Source: Pseudoduganella armeniaca
GTDB taxonomy: Bacteria; Pseudomonadota; Gammaproteobacteria; Burkholderiales; Burkholderiaceae_D
NCBI RefSeq assembly: GCF_003028855.1
Contig: NZ_CP028324.1
Location: 3,968,001-4,032,000 of the forward strand
Direction of reading: 5' to 3'
DNA length: 64,000 bases
A model generated the notes under the pieces. It made no database searches. It was not told the DNA's origin and worked only from the letters and a program-made list of their open reading frames with translations. Made by a program: the position numbers and the translations under genes. This document shows positions 27,719 to 36,344 of the stretch, piece by piece; the first letter of the stretch is position 1, and each line of letters opens with the position of its first letter.

Positions 27719-28585
27719 GTGAACGACACCACTTTCGCCGCCCTGCGACCCCGCCTGTTCGCCGTCGCCTACCGCATGCTGGGCACCCGTGCCGATGCCG
27801 AGGACATCGTGCAGGACGCCTGGCTGCGCTGGCACGGTAGCGACCAGGCCGCCGTGCAGTCGGCCGAGGCCTGGCTGGTGACGACCACCACGCGCCTGGC
27901 CATCGACCGGCTGCGCTCGCGCCAGAGCGAGCGCGAGGCCTACATCGGCTGGTGGCTGCCGGAGCCGCTGGTCGAACTGGACGAGCACACGCCGGAGCGC
28001 GCGGCCGAACTGGCCAGCGACGTCTCGGTCGCCATGCTGTGGGTGCTGGAGCGGCTCGCGCCCGAGGAACGCGCCGCCTTCCTGATGCGCCAGGTGTTCG
28101 AGCAGGACTACGCCGACCTCGCCGCGACGCTGGGCAAGAGCGAAGCCGCCTGCCGCCAGCTGGTACACCGCGCCCAGGAACGGGTGCGCCAGGAGCAGCC
28201 CCGCTTTGCCGTCTCGCGCGACGTGCACCGCGAAGTGCTGACGGGCTTCATGCAGGCCGCCGCCACGGGCGATCGCGCGGCAATGAAGACGTTTCTCGCG
28301 AGCGACGTGCAGTTCGTCTCGGACGGCGGCGGCAAGGTGCCGTCGTTCGGCCGCATCCTGCGCGGCGCGGGGCGCATCGCCGGCTTGTACTGGTGGGTGC
28401 AGGACCAGTATCCCGGTGCCGTCACGTATCGCATGGCCCGCATCAACGGCGAGCCCGGCCTGCTGCGCTATGTGGATGGCGTCATCGAATCGGCCCAGTC
28501 GTTCATCGTCGACGCCGGCAAGATCGTCGCCGTCTACGTGGTGCGCAACCCGGACAAGCTGGCCGGCATCGCCGCGCTGGCCTGA
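27719..28585 (+). CDS. sigJ: ECF41-type RNA polymerase sigma factor (SigJ)
   Basis: The 288-residue protein has sigma-2 (LRPRLFAVAYRMLGTRADAE, then DIVQDAWLRW) and sigma-4 (APEERAAFLMRQVFEQDYAD, then AATLGKSEAACRQLVHRAQE). A C-terminal SnoaL-like extension of ~110 residues follows and ends with VVRNPDKL. That extension is the mark of ECF41 factors, which use it in place of a classical anti-sigma factor. GTG 27719 is chosen because GGAGAG lies 4 bases upstream and the matching promoter sits at 27663-27689; the ATG at 27698 would fall at the transcript start. The target-type CMD gene follows. Confidence 0.92.
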   Translation: MNDTTFAALRPRLFAVAYRMLGTRADAEDIVQDAWLRWHGSDQAAVQSAEAWLVTTTTRLAIDRLRSRQSEREAYIGWWLPEPLVELDEHTPERAAELASDVSVAMLWVLERLAPEERAAFLMRQVFEQDYADLAATLGKSEAACRQLVHRAQERVRQEQPRFAVSRDVHREVLTGFMQAAATGDRAAMKTFLASDVQFVSDGGGKVPSFGRILRGAGRIAGLYWWVQDQYPGAVTYRMARINGEPGLLRYVDGVIESAQSFIVDAGKIVAVYVVRNPDKLAGIAALA

Positions 28586-28602
28586 GGATTTTCGCGCGGC
28601 GC

Positions 28603-28629
28603 TGTCACACGGCGCGCGGCGCCAACGTC
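28603..28629 (+). promoter_or_regulatory. ECF41-type promoter of the carboxymuconolactone decarboxylase gene
   Basis: TGTCACA (28603-28609) and CGTC (28626-28629) are again 16 bases apart, identical in layout to the site ahead of sigJ. It lies 55 bases before the next start codon. Confidence 0.8.
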
Positions 28630-28683
28630 TAATGGATATGGCGGGCGCACGGTGCGCCCGCCGCCACACCGAAAGGAACCATC

Positions 28684-29148
28684 ATGACGCAAGCCGCCCG
28701 CCTCGACTTCTACCATCACGCCCCCAACAACTTCCGCGCGATGCTGGCGCTGTCCAACTCCGTCAAGGACAGCTCGCTCGGCCTGCAATTGGCCGAGCTG
28801 GTGTTCCTGCGCGTCTCGCAGATCAACGGCTGCGGCGTCTGCATCGACATGCACTGGCGCGCCCTGGTCAAGGAAGGCCGTGACCCGCGCCACCTGAACA
28901 CCGTATCGGCCTGGCGCGAGTCGCCGTTCTTCAGCGCACGCGAACGCGCCGCGTTGAACTGGGCCGAAGCCGTCAACGCGATCCCGCAGCGCGAACCGAC
29001 GGATGCCGACTTCGCCCAGCTGAAAGAGCACTTCAGCGACAACGAGATCGCCGAACTGGGCTACGCCATCGCCGTGATCCGCGGCTGGAACATGTTCAAC
29101 GTCAGCCTGCGCATGCCGATTCCGGAAGTGCCAGCGCCCGGCATGTGA
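28684..29148 (+). CDS. carboxymuconolactone decarboxylase-family protein (AhpD-like)
   Basis: The 154-residue all-helical protein has the peroxidase-type active site INGCGVCIDMH, with C50, C53 and H57. Such proteins act as thiol-dependent peroxidases or decarboxylases. CMD proteins are the most frequent genomic partner and target of ECF41 sigma factors. Here the gene follows sigJ and has its own matching promoter, so it is very likely part of the SigJ regulon. AAGGAA precedes the start. Confidence 0.92.
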   Translation: MTQAARLDFYHHAPNNFRAMLALSNSVKDSSLGLQLAELVFLRVSQINGCGVCIDMHWRALVKEGRDPRHLNTVSAWRESPFFSARERAALNWAEAVNAIPQREPTDADFAQLKEHFSDNEIAELGYAIAVIRGWNMFNVSLRMPIPEVPAPGM

Positions 29149-29194
29149 CAATTCGCGCAATTTCGCCACCCCGCGCCGTGCTAAGCTTCCGCCG

Positions 29195-29551
29195 ATGGGA
29201 AAACGTACGAGAAGGCGGCGCCAGCGCGCACAGGGACAGGCTGGCAATCCAGCGCCGCAGCGCCAACAGGGCAGCGGTGGCGACGACGAGGGGCTGGGCA
29301 TCCTTGGCCTGCTGCTCGTCTATCCGTTCGCCTGCTGGGGCCTGTATCACATCGGCGGCAAGGTCTGGCGCATCGCCACCACGGGCAGCACGTGCCCGGC
29401 GCGCCACTGCATCTCGTGGGACGACCATCCGTGGCGCATCGTGCATGAATTCCTCGCCTACGGGGGTGTCAGCCTGCTGCTGGCGGCCATCGTGATCGGC
29501 GGCCCGATTACCTTGCTGCGGGCGGGAAGTTCGACTAGGTCGCCGGCATGA
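29195..29551 (+). CDS. small membrane protein of unknown function
   Basis: The 118-residue protein has a strongly basic N-terminus (KRTRRRRQRAQG), a Gln/Gly-rich stretch, and two membrane segments (about 33-53 and 87-108). Two cysteines (TCPARHC) sit in the loop between them. I do not recognise a family. It ends 8 bases before a 25-bp palindrome. Confidence 0.55.
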   Translation: MGKRTRRRRQRAQGQAGNPAPQRQQGSGGDDEGLGILGLLLVYPFACWGLYHIGGKVWRIATTGSTCPARHCISWDDHPWRIVHEFLAYGGVSLLLAAIVIGGPITLLRAGSSTRSPA

Positions 29552-29558
29552 AACCCCA

Positions 29559-29611
29559 GGTGACAGGCACCGAAGTTCAGGTCGGAGACCTGAACTTCGG
29601 TGCCTGTCACC
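29559..29611. repeat. intergenic palindromic repeat, 25-bp perfect stem
   Basis: Arms 29559-29583 and 29587-29611 are perfect complements with loop GGA. The outer 11 bases, GGTGACAGGCA, equal those of the copy at 17189, while most of the inner arm differs. It lies between two convergent stops (29551 and 29627) and can serve as a bidirectional transcription end. Confidence 0.9.
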
Positions 29612-29626
29612 ATGGGTCACTACCGC

Positions 29627-30820
29627 TTAAAAGAACTCGCGCCACTCCGCCAGCCAGGCCGGCACGTCCTCGACGGCCATCGGGCTGCCGATGTAGTAGC
29701 CCTGCGCATAGGTGCAGCCCAGTCCCTGCAGGAAGTCCCAGTCCTGCTTGGTCTCGACGCCCACCGCGCACGAGTGCCGGTCCAGGCTGCGCGCCAGGCC
29801 CAGGCAGGATTTCAGCACCGTGCCGATGGCGCGCTTCTTCGACGCCCCATCGACGAAGCTGCGGTCGATCTTCAGTTCCGAGAACGGAATGCTGGCCAGG
29901 AGCTGCAGGTTGGAGCGCCCGGTGCCGTAGTCGTCGATCGCCAGGCCGAAGCCCATCATGCGCAGGCGCAGCAACCGTTCCAGCAGGTGCGGGTCGGTCT
30001 GCAGCACGGCCGATTCCGTGATCTCGAACGTGATGTAGCCCGGCAGGATGCGGTGCCGCTCCAGGCAGGCCGTGATCTGGCCGACGAACTGCGGGTGCGA
30101 CAAGGTACTGGGCGCGACGTTGACGGAGAACGAGATCGGGATGCCCTGGTCGTGCAGGGTGCGGCAGGCCGCCACCGACTTCTCGATCATGCTCCAGTCG
30201 AGGAAGTCGATGCGCCCGTTCGCCGCCAGGACCGGCACGAAGGACGAAGGCCCCAGCACGCCGTGTTGCGGATGGCGCCAGCGCGCGAACATTTCCAGGC
30301 CTTTCAGCTGGCCCGTCTCCAGTTCGATCTTCGGCTGGAAGAACGGGTCGAACTCGCGCGCCTGCAGGCCCTTGCCCACTTCGGCGAAGGTGAACTCGGG
30401 ATGGGCCGGCGCCGCCTCGGGGGCGCCCGGCGGCGTGTAGTGGCCGATCAGTTTTTCCAGCCGGCCGACGGTGGCCGGCTTGGCGGTCGTGCCCAGCAGC
30501 TCGACGCCATAGGCCAGCGCCATCGTCTCCACGGAAAACAGGATGTCGCCGCTTTGCGCGCCGACCACGATCAGGCCGGCGCGGCAGCGTTCCTCGGCCA
30601 GGCGGCGGATCAGTTCCAGGCCGTCCATGCCCGGCAGCGCCAGGTCGATGACGGCGATGTCGATCGGCGGCGCGGCGCCCTGCACGGCCAGCAGCGCGGC
30701 ATGCCCGTCCGGCACCGTGTGGATGTGCTGCGCGCCGAGGCTGCGCAGCAGGCCGGCCAGCAGCTCGCGCTGCACGGGTTCGGCTTCGGCGACGAGAAAC
30801 TGCAGCTGTGCGATGTCCAT
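29627..30820 (-). CDS. response regulator with C-terminal EAL (cyclic di-GMP phosphodiesterase) domain
   Basis: The 397-residue protein has a receiver domain (about 1-125) with a phospho-acceptor Asp in VIDLALPGMDG. An EAL domain follows (about 145-397). The EAL signature is altered to EMFAR, and DDFGTG reads DDYGTG. However the metal- and substrate-binding Glu, Asn (SVNV), EITES, Asp pair, LKIDRSF and VETKQ positions are all present, so cyclic di-GMP hydrolysis remains possible. No partner histidine kinase is adjacent. Confidence 0.88.
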   Translation of the reverse strand: MDIAQLQFLVAEAEPVQRELLAGLLRSLGAQHIHTVPDGHAALLAVQGAAPPIDIAVIDLALPGMDGLELIRRLAEERCRAGLIVVGAQSGDILFSVETMALAYGVELLGTTAKPATVGRLEKLIGHYTPPGAPEAAPAHPEFTFAEVGKGLQAREFDPFFQPKIELETGQLKGLEMFARWRHPQHGVLGPSSFVPVLAANGRIDFLDWSMIEKSVAACRTLHDQGIPISFSVNVAPSTLSHPQFVGQITACLERHRILPGYITFEITESAVLQTDPHLLERLLRLRMMGFGLAIDDYGTGRSNLQLLASIPFSELKIDRSFVDGASKKRAIGTVLKSCLGLARSLDRHSCAVGVETKQDWDFLQGLGCTYAQGYYIGSPMAVEDVPAWLAEWREFF

Positions 30821-30859
30821 CGGCGCTCCCTGTGATTGACCCGCTCTAGGAAGGCGGGC

Positions 30860-31645
30860 TCAGTCGAGATTCTGCCTGACTTGCTCGAAAAAGCATACCG
30901 CCGCACACGCGGCCACGTTGAGCGACTCGACCTGGCCCAGGTGTGGAATGACGACCTGGTGGCGCGCCAGGCCAAGCAGCTGGTCCGATACGCCCTGCCC
31001 TTCGTGGCCGAACACCCAGGCCACCGGCTGCCTCAGGTCGATGTCGTACAGGCGCTGGGTGGCATAACCGCTGGTGGCCAGGGTGGCGATCGGGGCGCCG
31101 TCCAGCAGCGGCGCCAGCTCGACGTTTTCGAAGATGTCCAGCACGAAGTGGGCACCCATCGCGGCGCGCAGCACCTTGGGCGACCAGCAGAACGCCGTGC
31201 CGGGGCTGCACCAGACTTCGCGGATGCCGGCGGCGGCCGCGCTGCGCAGGATCGAGCCGACGTTGCCGGGGTCCTGCACGTTATCGAGCAGCACCGCGTT
31301 GACCGACAGCGCCGCCGGCGTGGCGCGCTGCGGCGTCTCGACCAGGAACATGATGCCGACGCCATGCTCGACCTGGCTCAGTGCCGCGTACAGCGCATCC
31401 GGGAGGCACAGCACGTGCGCGTGCTCGGCTTCCAGGCCCGCCACGATGGCGGCGACTTCCGGATTGTGCAGCGCGGCCTCGCTGACGATGCACTGCTCGG
31501 GATGACCGCGCAGCTGCCGCCACGTCTCGCACAGGTGCACGCCGTCCAGCAGCGTGCGGCCGGCCTTGCGCCGTGCCTGCGAGCTGGTGGCCAGGTGCTT
31601 CAGGTCCTTGTATTGCGCGTTGTCGCGCGAGGTAATGGTCTTCAA
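30860..31645 (-). CDS. TrmH/SpoU-family RNA 2'-O-methyltransferase
   Basis: The 261-residue protein starts MKTITSRDNAQYKDLKHLAT. It has an N-terminal substrate-binding domain and a C-terminal SPOUT (trefoil-knot) domain with the three family motifs: LDNVQDPGNVGSILRSAAA, VFGHEGQGVS and IPHLGQVESLNVAAC. It would methylate a ribose in rRNA or tRNA; the exact site cannot be told. It is the last gene of the leftward envelope operon, 12 bases after rnhB. Confidence 0.93.
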   Translation of the reverse strand: MKTITSRDNAQYKDLKHLATSSQARRKAGRTLLDGVHLCETWRQLRGHPEQCIVSEAALHNPEVAAIVAGLEAEHAHVLCLPDALYAALSQVEHGVGIMFLVETPQRATPAALSVNAVLLDNVQDPGNVGSILRSAAAAGIREVWCSPGTAFCWSPKVLRAAMGAHFVLDIFENVELAPLLDGAPIATLATSGYATQRLYDIDLRQPVAWVFGHEGQGVSDQLLGLARHQVVIPHLGQVESLNVAACAAVCFFEQVRQNLD

Positions 31646-31657
31646 GATGGGCTTTTC

Positions 31658-32278
31658 TTAGAACGCCAGCTCGATCAGCTCGCGCACGGGCGCGAACGAG
31701 CGCCGGTGCACGGGCGATACGCCATGCGCGCGCAAGGCCTCCAGGTGCTGCGCGGTGCCGTAGCCCTTGTGCTGGTCGAAGCCGTATTGCGGGTATTTTT
31801 TATGCAGGCGGCGCAGCGCGTCGTCGCGCGCCGTCTTGGCCAGGATCGAGGCGGCGGAGATCGATTCGATCTTGTCGTCGCCGTCGACGATGGCGATCGT
31901 CTGGATGCGCATCACCGGGCATTTATTGCCGTCGATCAGGGCCAGCGTCGGGATCGTCTCCAGCGCATGCACGGCGCGCTTCATCGCCAAGAGCGAAGCC
32001 TGGAGGATGTTCAGCTTGTCGATTTCCGCCTCCGACGCCTTGGCGATGGCCCAGGCCACGCAGTCGCGCTTGATCAGCGGCGCCAGTTCCTCGCGCCGCG
32101 CCTCGGTCAGTTTCTTCGAGTCGCGCAGGCCGTCGATGGGCCGCTCGCGGTGCAGGATGACGGCGGCCGCGTACACCGGCCCGGCAAGCGGGCCGCGTCC
32201 GGCTTCATCCACGCCGCAGATGATTTCGTCGAGGGAGTACGGCAAGTCGTCGAACAGGCCGGTCTGCATGGTCTTCAT
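31658..32278 (-). CDS. rnhB: ribonuclease HII
   Basis: RNase HII removes ribonucleotides and RNA primers from DNA hybrids. The 206-residue protein has the signature ICGVDEAGRGPLAGPVYAAA, RDSKKLTEARRE, the catalytic Asp region ALIDGNK, and SISAASILAKTARD. ATG 32278 overlaps the lpxB stop by four bases (ATGA), so translation is coupled. The lpxB-rnhB order is conserved in many Gram-negative bacteria. Confidence 0.96.
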   Translation of the reverse strand: MKTMQTGLFDDLPYSLDEIICGVDEAGRGPLAGPVYAAAVILHRERPIDGLRDSKKLTEARREELAPLIKRDCVAWAIAKASEAEIDKLNILQASLLAMKRAVHALETIPTLALIDGNKCPVMRIQTIAIVDGDDKIESISAASILAKTARDDALRRLHKKYPQYGFDQHKGYGTAQHLEALRAHGVSPVHRRSFAPVRELIELAF

Positions 32279-33447
32279 CGTTTCTGGTTCGCTTCGATCA
32301 CTTTCATCACGGCCGCCGCGCTTTCTTCCGCGCTGTTGCGCAGCAGGCTGTGGTGCATGTCCGTGAAGCGCTGCACCAGCTTGAGCCGGTGCGGCACGTC
32401 CGTCAGCTGTTGCCACATCGCGTCGGCCAGCGCCTCGGCGCTGGCATGGTGCTGCAGCAGTTCCGGCACCAGGAAGTCGCGCGCCAGGATGTTGGGCATG
32501 CCGATCCACGGCTGGTAGCCCATGTGGCGCATGATTTCCCACGATGCCCGCATCATTTTATACGCGATCACCATCGGCTTCTTGAACAGCGCCACTTCCA
32601 GCGACGCCGTGCCGGAGGCCACCAGCACCGCGTCGGCCGCGCAGATGGCCGTGTGGCTCTGGCCGTCCAGCAGCTGCACCGGCACGTCCTGCAGGCCGGC
32701 CTGCGCCACCAGCTCGAGGAAATACTGCTTCTGCTTTTCCCCTGCCATCGGCGCGACGAAGCGCAGCGAGCGGTCGCGCTGCAGCAGCAGCTTCAAGGCG
32801 CCGACGAACGCCACCGTGTTGTACTTCAGTTCCCCCATGCGGCTGCCCGGCATCAACGTGACGACGTTGGCATCCTCCGGCAAGCCCAGCGCGCGGCGCG
32901 CCGCCGCCGTATCGGGCGAGAGCGGGATCACCTCGGCCAGCGGGTGGCCCACATAGGTCACCGGCACGCCGGCCTTCTCGTAGATCGCCTGCTCGAACGG
33001 GAACACCACCAGCATGTGCGAGACCGAGCGCACGATCTTCTTGATGCGCCCGCCCCGCCAGGCCCAGATCTGCGGCCCGATGTAGTGCATGGTCGGAATC
33101 CCGGCGTCCTTCAGCTGCGCCTCCAGGCCCAGGTTGAAACCCGGGTAGTCGGCGCCGATGAACACGGCCGGGCGCTCGGCGATCAGGCGGTCGCGCAGCG
33201 CGCCCTGGATGCCCTTCAGCTCGCGGTAGCGCGGGATGATCTCGAACAGGCCGCGCACCGTCATCGTCTCGATCGGCCAATGCGACTCGAAGCCCTGGGC
33301 CATCATCTGCGGCCCGCCGATGCCATGGAAACGCGTGTGCGGCAGGTGCCGGCGCAGGCCGGACAGCAGGCGCCCCGCCAGCAGGTCGCCGGATGGCTCG
33401 CCGGCCACCAGGGCGACCGAGCCGACGCCGTCAGCGGACGATGCCAC
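32275..33447 (-). CDS. lpxB: lipid-A-disaccharide synthase
   Basis: LpxB joins UDP-diacylglucosamine and lipid X in lipid A synthesis at the inner membrane. The 390-residue protein has VALVAGEPSGDLLAGRLLSG near the start. It also has FHGIGGP, YIGPQIWAWRGGRI, FPFEQAIY, YVGHPLAE and the C-terminal EVALFKKPMVIAYK. No ATG lies at the expected place; GTG 33447 gives a normal length (E. coli has 382) and overlaps the lpxA end by 17 bases. An ATG at 33498 would lie inside lpxA and add an unlikely tail. rnhB follows with a four-base overlap. Confidence 0.95.
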   Translation of the reverse strand: MASSADGVGSVALVAGEPSGDLLAGRLLSGLRRHLPHTRFHGIGGPQMMAQGFESHWPIETMTVRGLFEIIPRYRELKGIQGALRDRLIAERPAVFIGADYPGFNLGLEAQLKDAGIPTMHYIGPQIWAWRGGRIKKIVRSVSHMLVVFPFEQAIYEKAGVPVTYVGHPLAEVIPLSPDTAAARRALGLPEDANVVTLMPGSRMGELKYNTVAFVGALKLLLQRDRSLRFVAPMAGEKQKQYFLELVAQAGLQDVPVQLLDGQSHTAICAADAVLVASGTASLEVALFKKPMVIAYKMMRASWEIMRHMGYQPWIGMPNILARDFLVPELLQHHASAEALADAMWQQLTDVPHRLKLVQRFTDMHHSLLRNSAEESAAAVMKVIEANQKR

Positions 33448-34219
33448 GGCTCGCGCTATCGAGGAAGGTGCGGAACGCGCGCAGGTGCTCGGCGGCATCC
33501 GGCGTGGCCTGCTCCTGTTCCAGCAGCGCGGCCTTGGCCTCTTCCAGCGTCAGGCCGGAGCGGTACAGGGTCTTGTAGGCGGCGCGCAGCGCGTTGATCT
33601 GCTCACGGCTGAAGCCGCGCCGCTTCAGGCCTTCGATATTGATGCCATGCGCCTGCGCCGGGTTACCGTTCAACAGCACGAACGGCGGCACGTCCTGCGT
33701 CAGGCTGGTGCTCATGCCGACAAAGGCGTGCGCGCCGATCTTGCAGAACTGGTGCACGTTGGCATAGCCGCTCATGATGACCCAGTCGCCGATCTCGACG
33801 TGGCCCGCCATCTGCGCGTTGTTGGAGAAGATGGTGTTGTTGCCGACCACGCAGTCGTGCGCCAGGTGCACGTAGGCCGAGATCCAGTTGTCGTTGCCCA
33901 GCTTCGTCACGCCCTTGTCCTGCACCGTCCCCAGGTTGAAGGTGCAGAACTCGCGGATCGTGTTGCGGTCGCCCACTTCCAGGCGGGTCGGCTCACCTTG
34001 CCACTTCTTGTCCTGCGGCGGCGCACCGATCGAGGAGAACTGGAAGAACTTGTTGTCGCAGCCGATCGTCGTATGGCCCTCGATGACGACGTGCGGCCCG
34101 ACCCAGGTGCGGTCGCCGATCACCACGTCCGGTCCCACGATCGAATAGGCGCCGATCTCGACGCCCTCGCCCAACTGCGCCTTCGGGTCGACGATCGCGC
34201 TTGGATGGATGGTAGCCAT
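33431..34219 (-). CDS. lpxA: acyl-ACP--UDP-N-acetylglucosamine O-acyltransferase
   Basis: LpxA starts lipid A synthesis by acylating UDP-GlcNAc. The 262-residue protein is a left-handed beta-helix of hexapeptide repeats (IHPSAIVDPKAQLGEGVEIG and onward). It carries the catalytic-region HLAHDCVVGNN and the C-terminal helical part with GLKRRGFS. It lies 18 bases after fabZ and overlaps lpxB, in the conserved lpxD-fabZ-lpxA-lpxB order. Confidence 0.97.
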   Translation of the reverse strand: MATIHPSAIVDPKAQLGEGVEIGAYSIVGPDVVIGDRTWVGPHVVIEGHTTIGCDNKFFQFSSIGAPPQDKKWQGEPTRLEVGDRNTIREFCTFNLGTVQDKGVTKLGNDNWISAYVHLAHDCVVGNNTIFSNNAQMAGHVEIGDWVIMSGYANVHQFCKIGAHAFVGMSTSLTQDVPPFVLLNGNPAQAHGINIEGLKRRGFSREQINALRAAYKTLYRSGLTLEEAKAALLEQEQATPDAAEHLRAFRTFLDSASRGIVR

Positions 34220-34237
34220 GCTTGCCTCCGCCGTGCG

Positions 34238-34705
34238 TTACGCTTCGACCGTGTTACGGATGGTGCACATCAGGTCGGCCTCGACGGCCACCTGGCCGTC
34301 CACGCTGCCCACGGCCTTGTACTTCCAGATGCCGCGCGACGTGCGCACGATCTCGACGTCCATCTTCAGCTGGTCGCCTGGCACCACCGGGCGCTTGAAG
34401 CGCGTGTTGTCGATGCCGACGAAGTAGACCACCGAATTCTCGTCCGGCTTCACGTTGGTCGACAGGAACGACAGCAGCGCCGCCGTCTGCGCCATCGCCT
34501 CGATCATCAGCACGCCCGGCATCACCGGCTTGTGCGGGAAGTGGCCGTTGAAGAATTCCTCGTTGGCGGTCACGTTCTTGATGGCGGTGATCGTCTTGTT
34601 CGCTTCCCAGGTCAGCACGCGGTCCACCAGCAGCATCGGATAGCGGTGCGGCAGCAGGGCCTTGATCTGGTTGATGTCGAGCGTCTTGTTGTCTGCAGTC
34701 GTCAT
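34238..34705 (-). CDS. fabZ: 3-hydroxyacyl-ACP dehydratase FabZ
   Basis: FabZ dehydrates beta-hydroxyacyl-ACP in fatty acid elongation and balances supply with LpxA and LpxD. The 155-residue hot-dog protein has LLPHRYPMLLVDRV, the active-site region FFNGHFPHKPVMPGVLMIEA (His and Glu), and a C-terminal YKAVGSVDG strand. Its ATG overlaps the lpxD stop by four bases. Confidence 0.97.
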   Translation of the reverse strand: MTTADNKTLDINQIKALLPHRYPMLLVDRVLTWEANKTITAIKNVTANEEFFNGHFPHKPVMPGVLMIEAMAQTAALLSFLSTNVKPDENSVVYFVGIDNTRFKRPVVPGDQLKMDVEIVRTSRGIWKYKAVGSVDGQVAVEADLMCTIRNTVEA

Positions 34706-35781
34706 GATTCGTCGTGTTTCTCGTCTTGTTTCGTTATCGTTTTAATGGTTTGTTCCAGCGCCCGGATCTTCTCGCGCATGCTGGCCAGGTTGCGCACGAT
34801 GGCGGCCGACTTTTCCCAGTCGCTGTTCTTCGCCAGCGGATAGAAGCCCGTGTACTGGCCCGGCTCCAGGATCGAGCGCGATACCAGGCTGCCCGAGGAG
34901 ACGTGCACCTTGTCGGCGATCGTCAGGTGGCCCAGCACCATGGCGGCGCCGCCGAAGGTGCAATACTTGCCGATCTTGGCGCTGCCGGCCACGCCGACGC
35001 AGCCGGCCATCGCCGTGTGCGCGCCGATGTGGCAGTTGTGGCCGATCTGGATCTGGTTGTCCAGCTTGACGCCATCCTCGATGACCGTGTCCGCCAGTGC
35101 GCCGCGGTCGATCGTGGTGGAGGCGCCGATGTCGACGTCGTCGCCGATGACGACACGCCCCGTCTGCGGGATGCGCACGTAGACGCCGCCCTCGTTGGCG
35201 AAGCCGAAGCCATCGGTGCCGATCACGGCACCGGAATGGACGATGCCGCGCGCGCCGATGACGCAGCGCGCGTGGAACGTCACGTTGGCGAAGAAGTGCG
35301 TGCCGGCGCCGATCACGGCGTCACGGCCGATGTAGCAGCCGGCATCGATGACGACGTTTGCCCCGATCCGCGCCCCCGCCTCGACCGTCACGTTGGCGCC
35401 GATATGGGCCGTCGGGTCGATGGCCGCCGTGGCGTCCACCACGGCGCTCGGGTGGATGCCAGGCGCCGGCACGATGGCGCCCAGCGACTCGAACCACTGG
35501 GCCGCATGCGCGAAATACGCGTACGGATTGGGCGTGACGATGCGTGCGCCCTGGTACGTCTGGGCGATGAGCGCATCGTCGTTGGGGGATACGATCAGCG
35601 CGGCTGCCCGGCTTTGCCCGGCCTGCGCGCGAAATTTGCTGTTGGTGAGAAAGCTGATGTGTGAAACGCCGGCGTCGGTCAATGGCGCGATCCCGGACAC
35701 TTGCGTGTTCGGGTCGCCGATCAACTGTCCGCCCAAGCGTTCGACCAGTTCTCCTAGTCGAAGGCCCATCGGGTGATCCAA
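34702..35781 (-). CDS. lpxD: UDP-3-O-(3-hydroxyacyl)glucosamine N-acyltransferase
   Basis: LpxD adds the second acyl chain in lipid A synthesis. The 359-residue protein has the N-terminal uridine-binding domain (LGELVERLGGQLIGDP). A hexapeptide-repeat beta-helix follows with GSDGFG-type GTDGFGFANEGG and the catalytic-His region IQIGHNCHIGAH, then a C-terminal helix (MREKIRALEQTIKTIT). It is 5 bases after skp and overlaps fabZ by four. Confidence 0.97.
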   Translation of the reverse strand: MDHPMGLRLGELVERLGGQLIGDPNTQVSGIAPLTDAGVSHISFLTNSKFRAQAGQSRAAALIVSPNDDALIAQTYQGARIVTPNPYAYFAHAAQWFESLGAIVPAPGIHPSAVVDATAAIDPTAHIGANVTVEAGARIGANVVIDAGCYIGRDAVIGAGTHFFANVTFHARCVIGARGIVHSGAVIGTDGFGFANEGGVYVRIPQTGRVVIGDDVDIGASTTIDRGALADTVIEDGVKLDNQIQIGHNCHIGAHTAMAGCVGVAGSAKIGKYCTFGGAAMVLGHLTIADKVHVSSGSLVSRSILEPGQYTGFYPLAKNSDWEKSAAIVRNLASMREKIRALEQTIKTITKQDEKHDES

Positions 35782-35786
35782 TCTGA

Positions 35787-36317
35787 TTATTTATCCTTGT
35801 CCAGCTCTTCCAGCACCTTCTTGGTGATGTCGATGCGGGGGTTGGCCCAGACGGCATCCTGCAGCACGATGTCGTAGCCTTCGGTTTCCGCCAGCCGCTT
35901 GATGATGCGCGTGGCCTTTTCGGCGATCAGGGCGCGTTCCTCGTTGCTGCGCTGGTTGACGTCCTCGCGGAACTCGCGCTGGCGGCGCTGGAACTCCTTG
36001 TCCAGCTCCACCACCTCGCGCTGGCGCTTGGTGCGCTCGCCCTCGTTCAACGTGGGCATGTCCTTCTCCAGCTTGTCGGAAGCGTCTTTCAGGCGCTGCG
36101 CCAGGTCCTTGACGGTCTGCTCGCGCTTGGCGAATTCTTCCTGCAGTTTCTTCGTCGCCAGCGTGGCCAGCTTCGATTCATTGTAGATGCGCTCGGGGCT
36201 CAACCACGCGATGCGGGAGGACTGCGCCTGCGCCGGGGCGAACGTGCCCAACGCAAAGCAGCCCAGCGCCGAAGCGGCAACGAACTTGCCCAGCGTTGCG
36301 GATGCAGTCTTCAACAT
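35787..36317 (-). CDS. skp: periplasmic chaperone Skp/OmpH family
   Basis: Skp carries unfolded outer-membrane proteins through the periplasm to the Bam complex. The 176-residue protein has a signal peptide (about 1-31, ending PAQAQ), then the IAWLSPERIYNES strand. A long charged coiled-coil follows (EFAKREQTVKDLAQRLKDAS to RREFREDVNQR) and forms the tentacles, ending with VWANPRIDIT. It lies directly after bamA, its working partner, as in most proteobacteria. Confidence 0.94.
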   Translation of the reverse strand: MLKTASATLGKFVAASALGCFALGTFAPAQAQSSRIAWLSPERIYNESKLATLATKKLQEEFAKREQTVKDLAQRLKDASDKLEKDMPTLNEGERTKRQREVVELDKEFQRRQREFREDVNQRSNEERALIAEKATRIIKRLAETEGYDIVLQDAVWANPRIDITKKVLEELDKDK

Positions 36318-36344
36318 GATTCTCCTATAACGAACGATTGCGCG

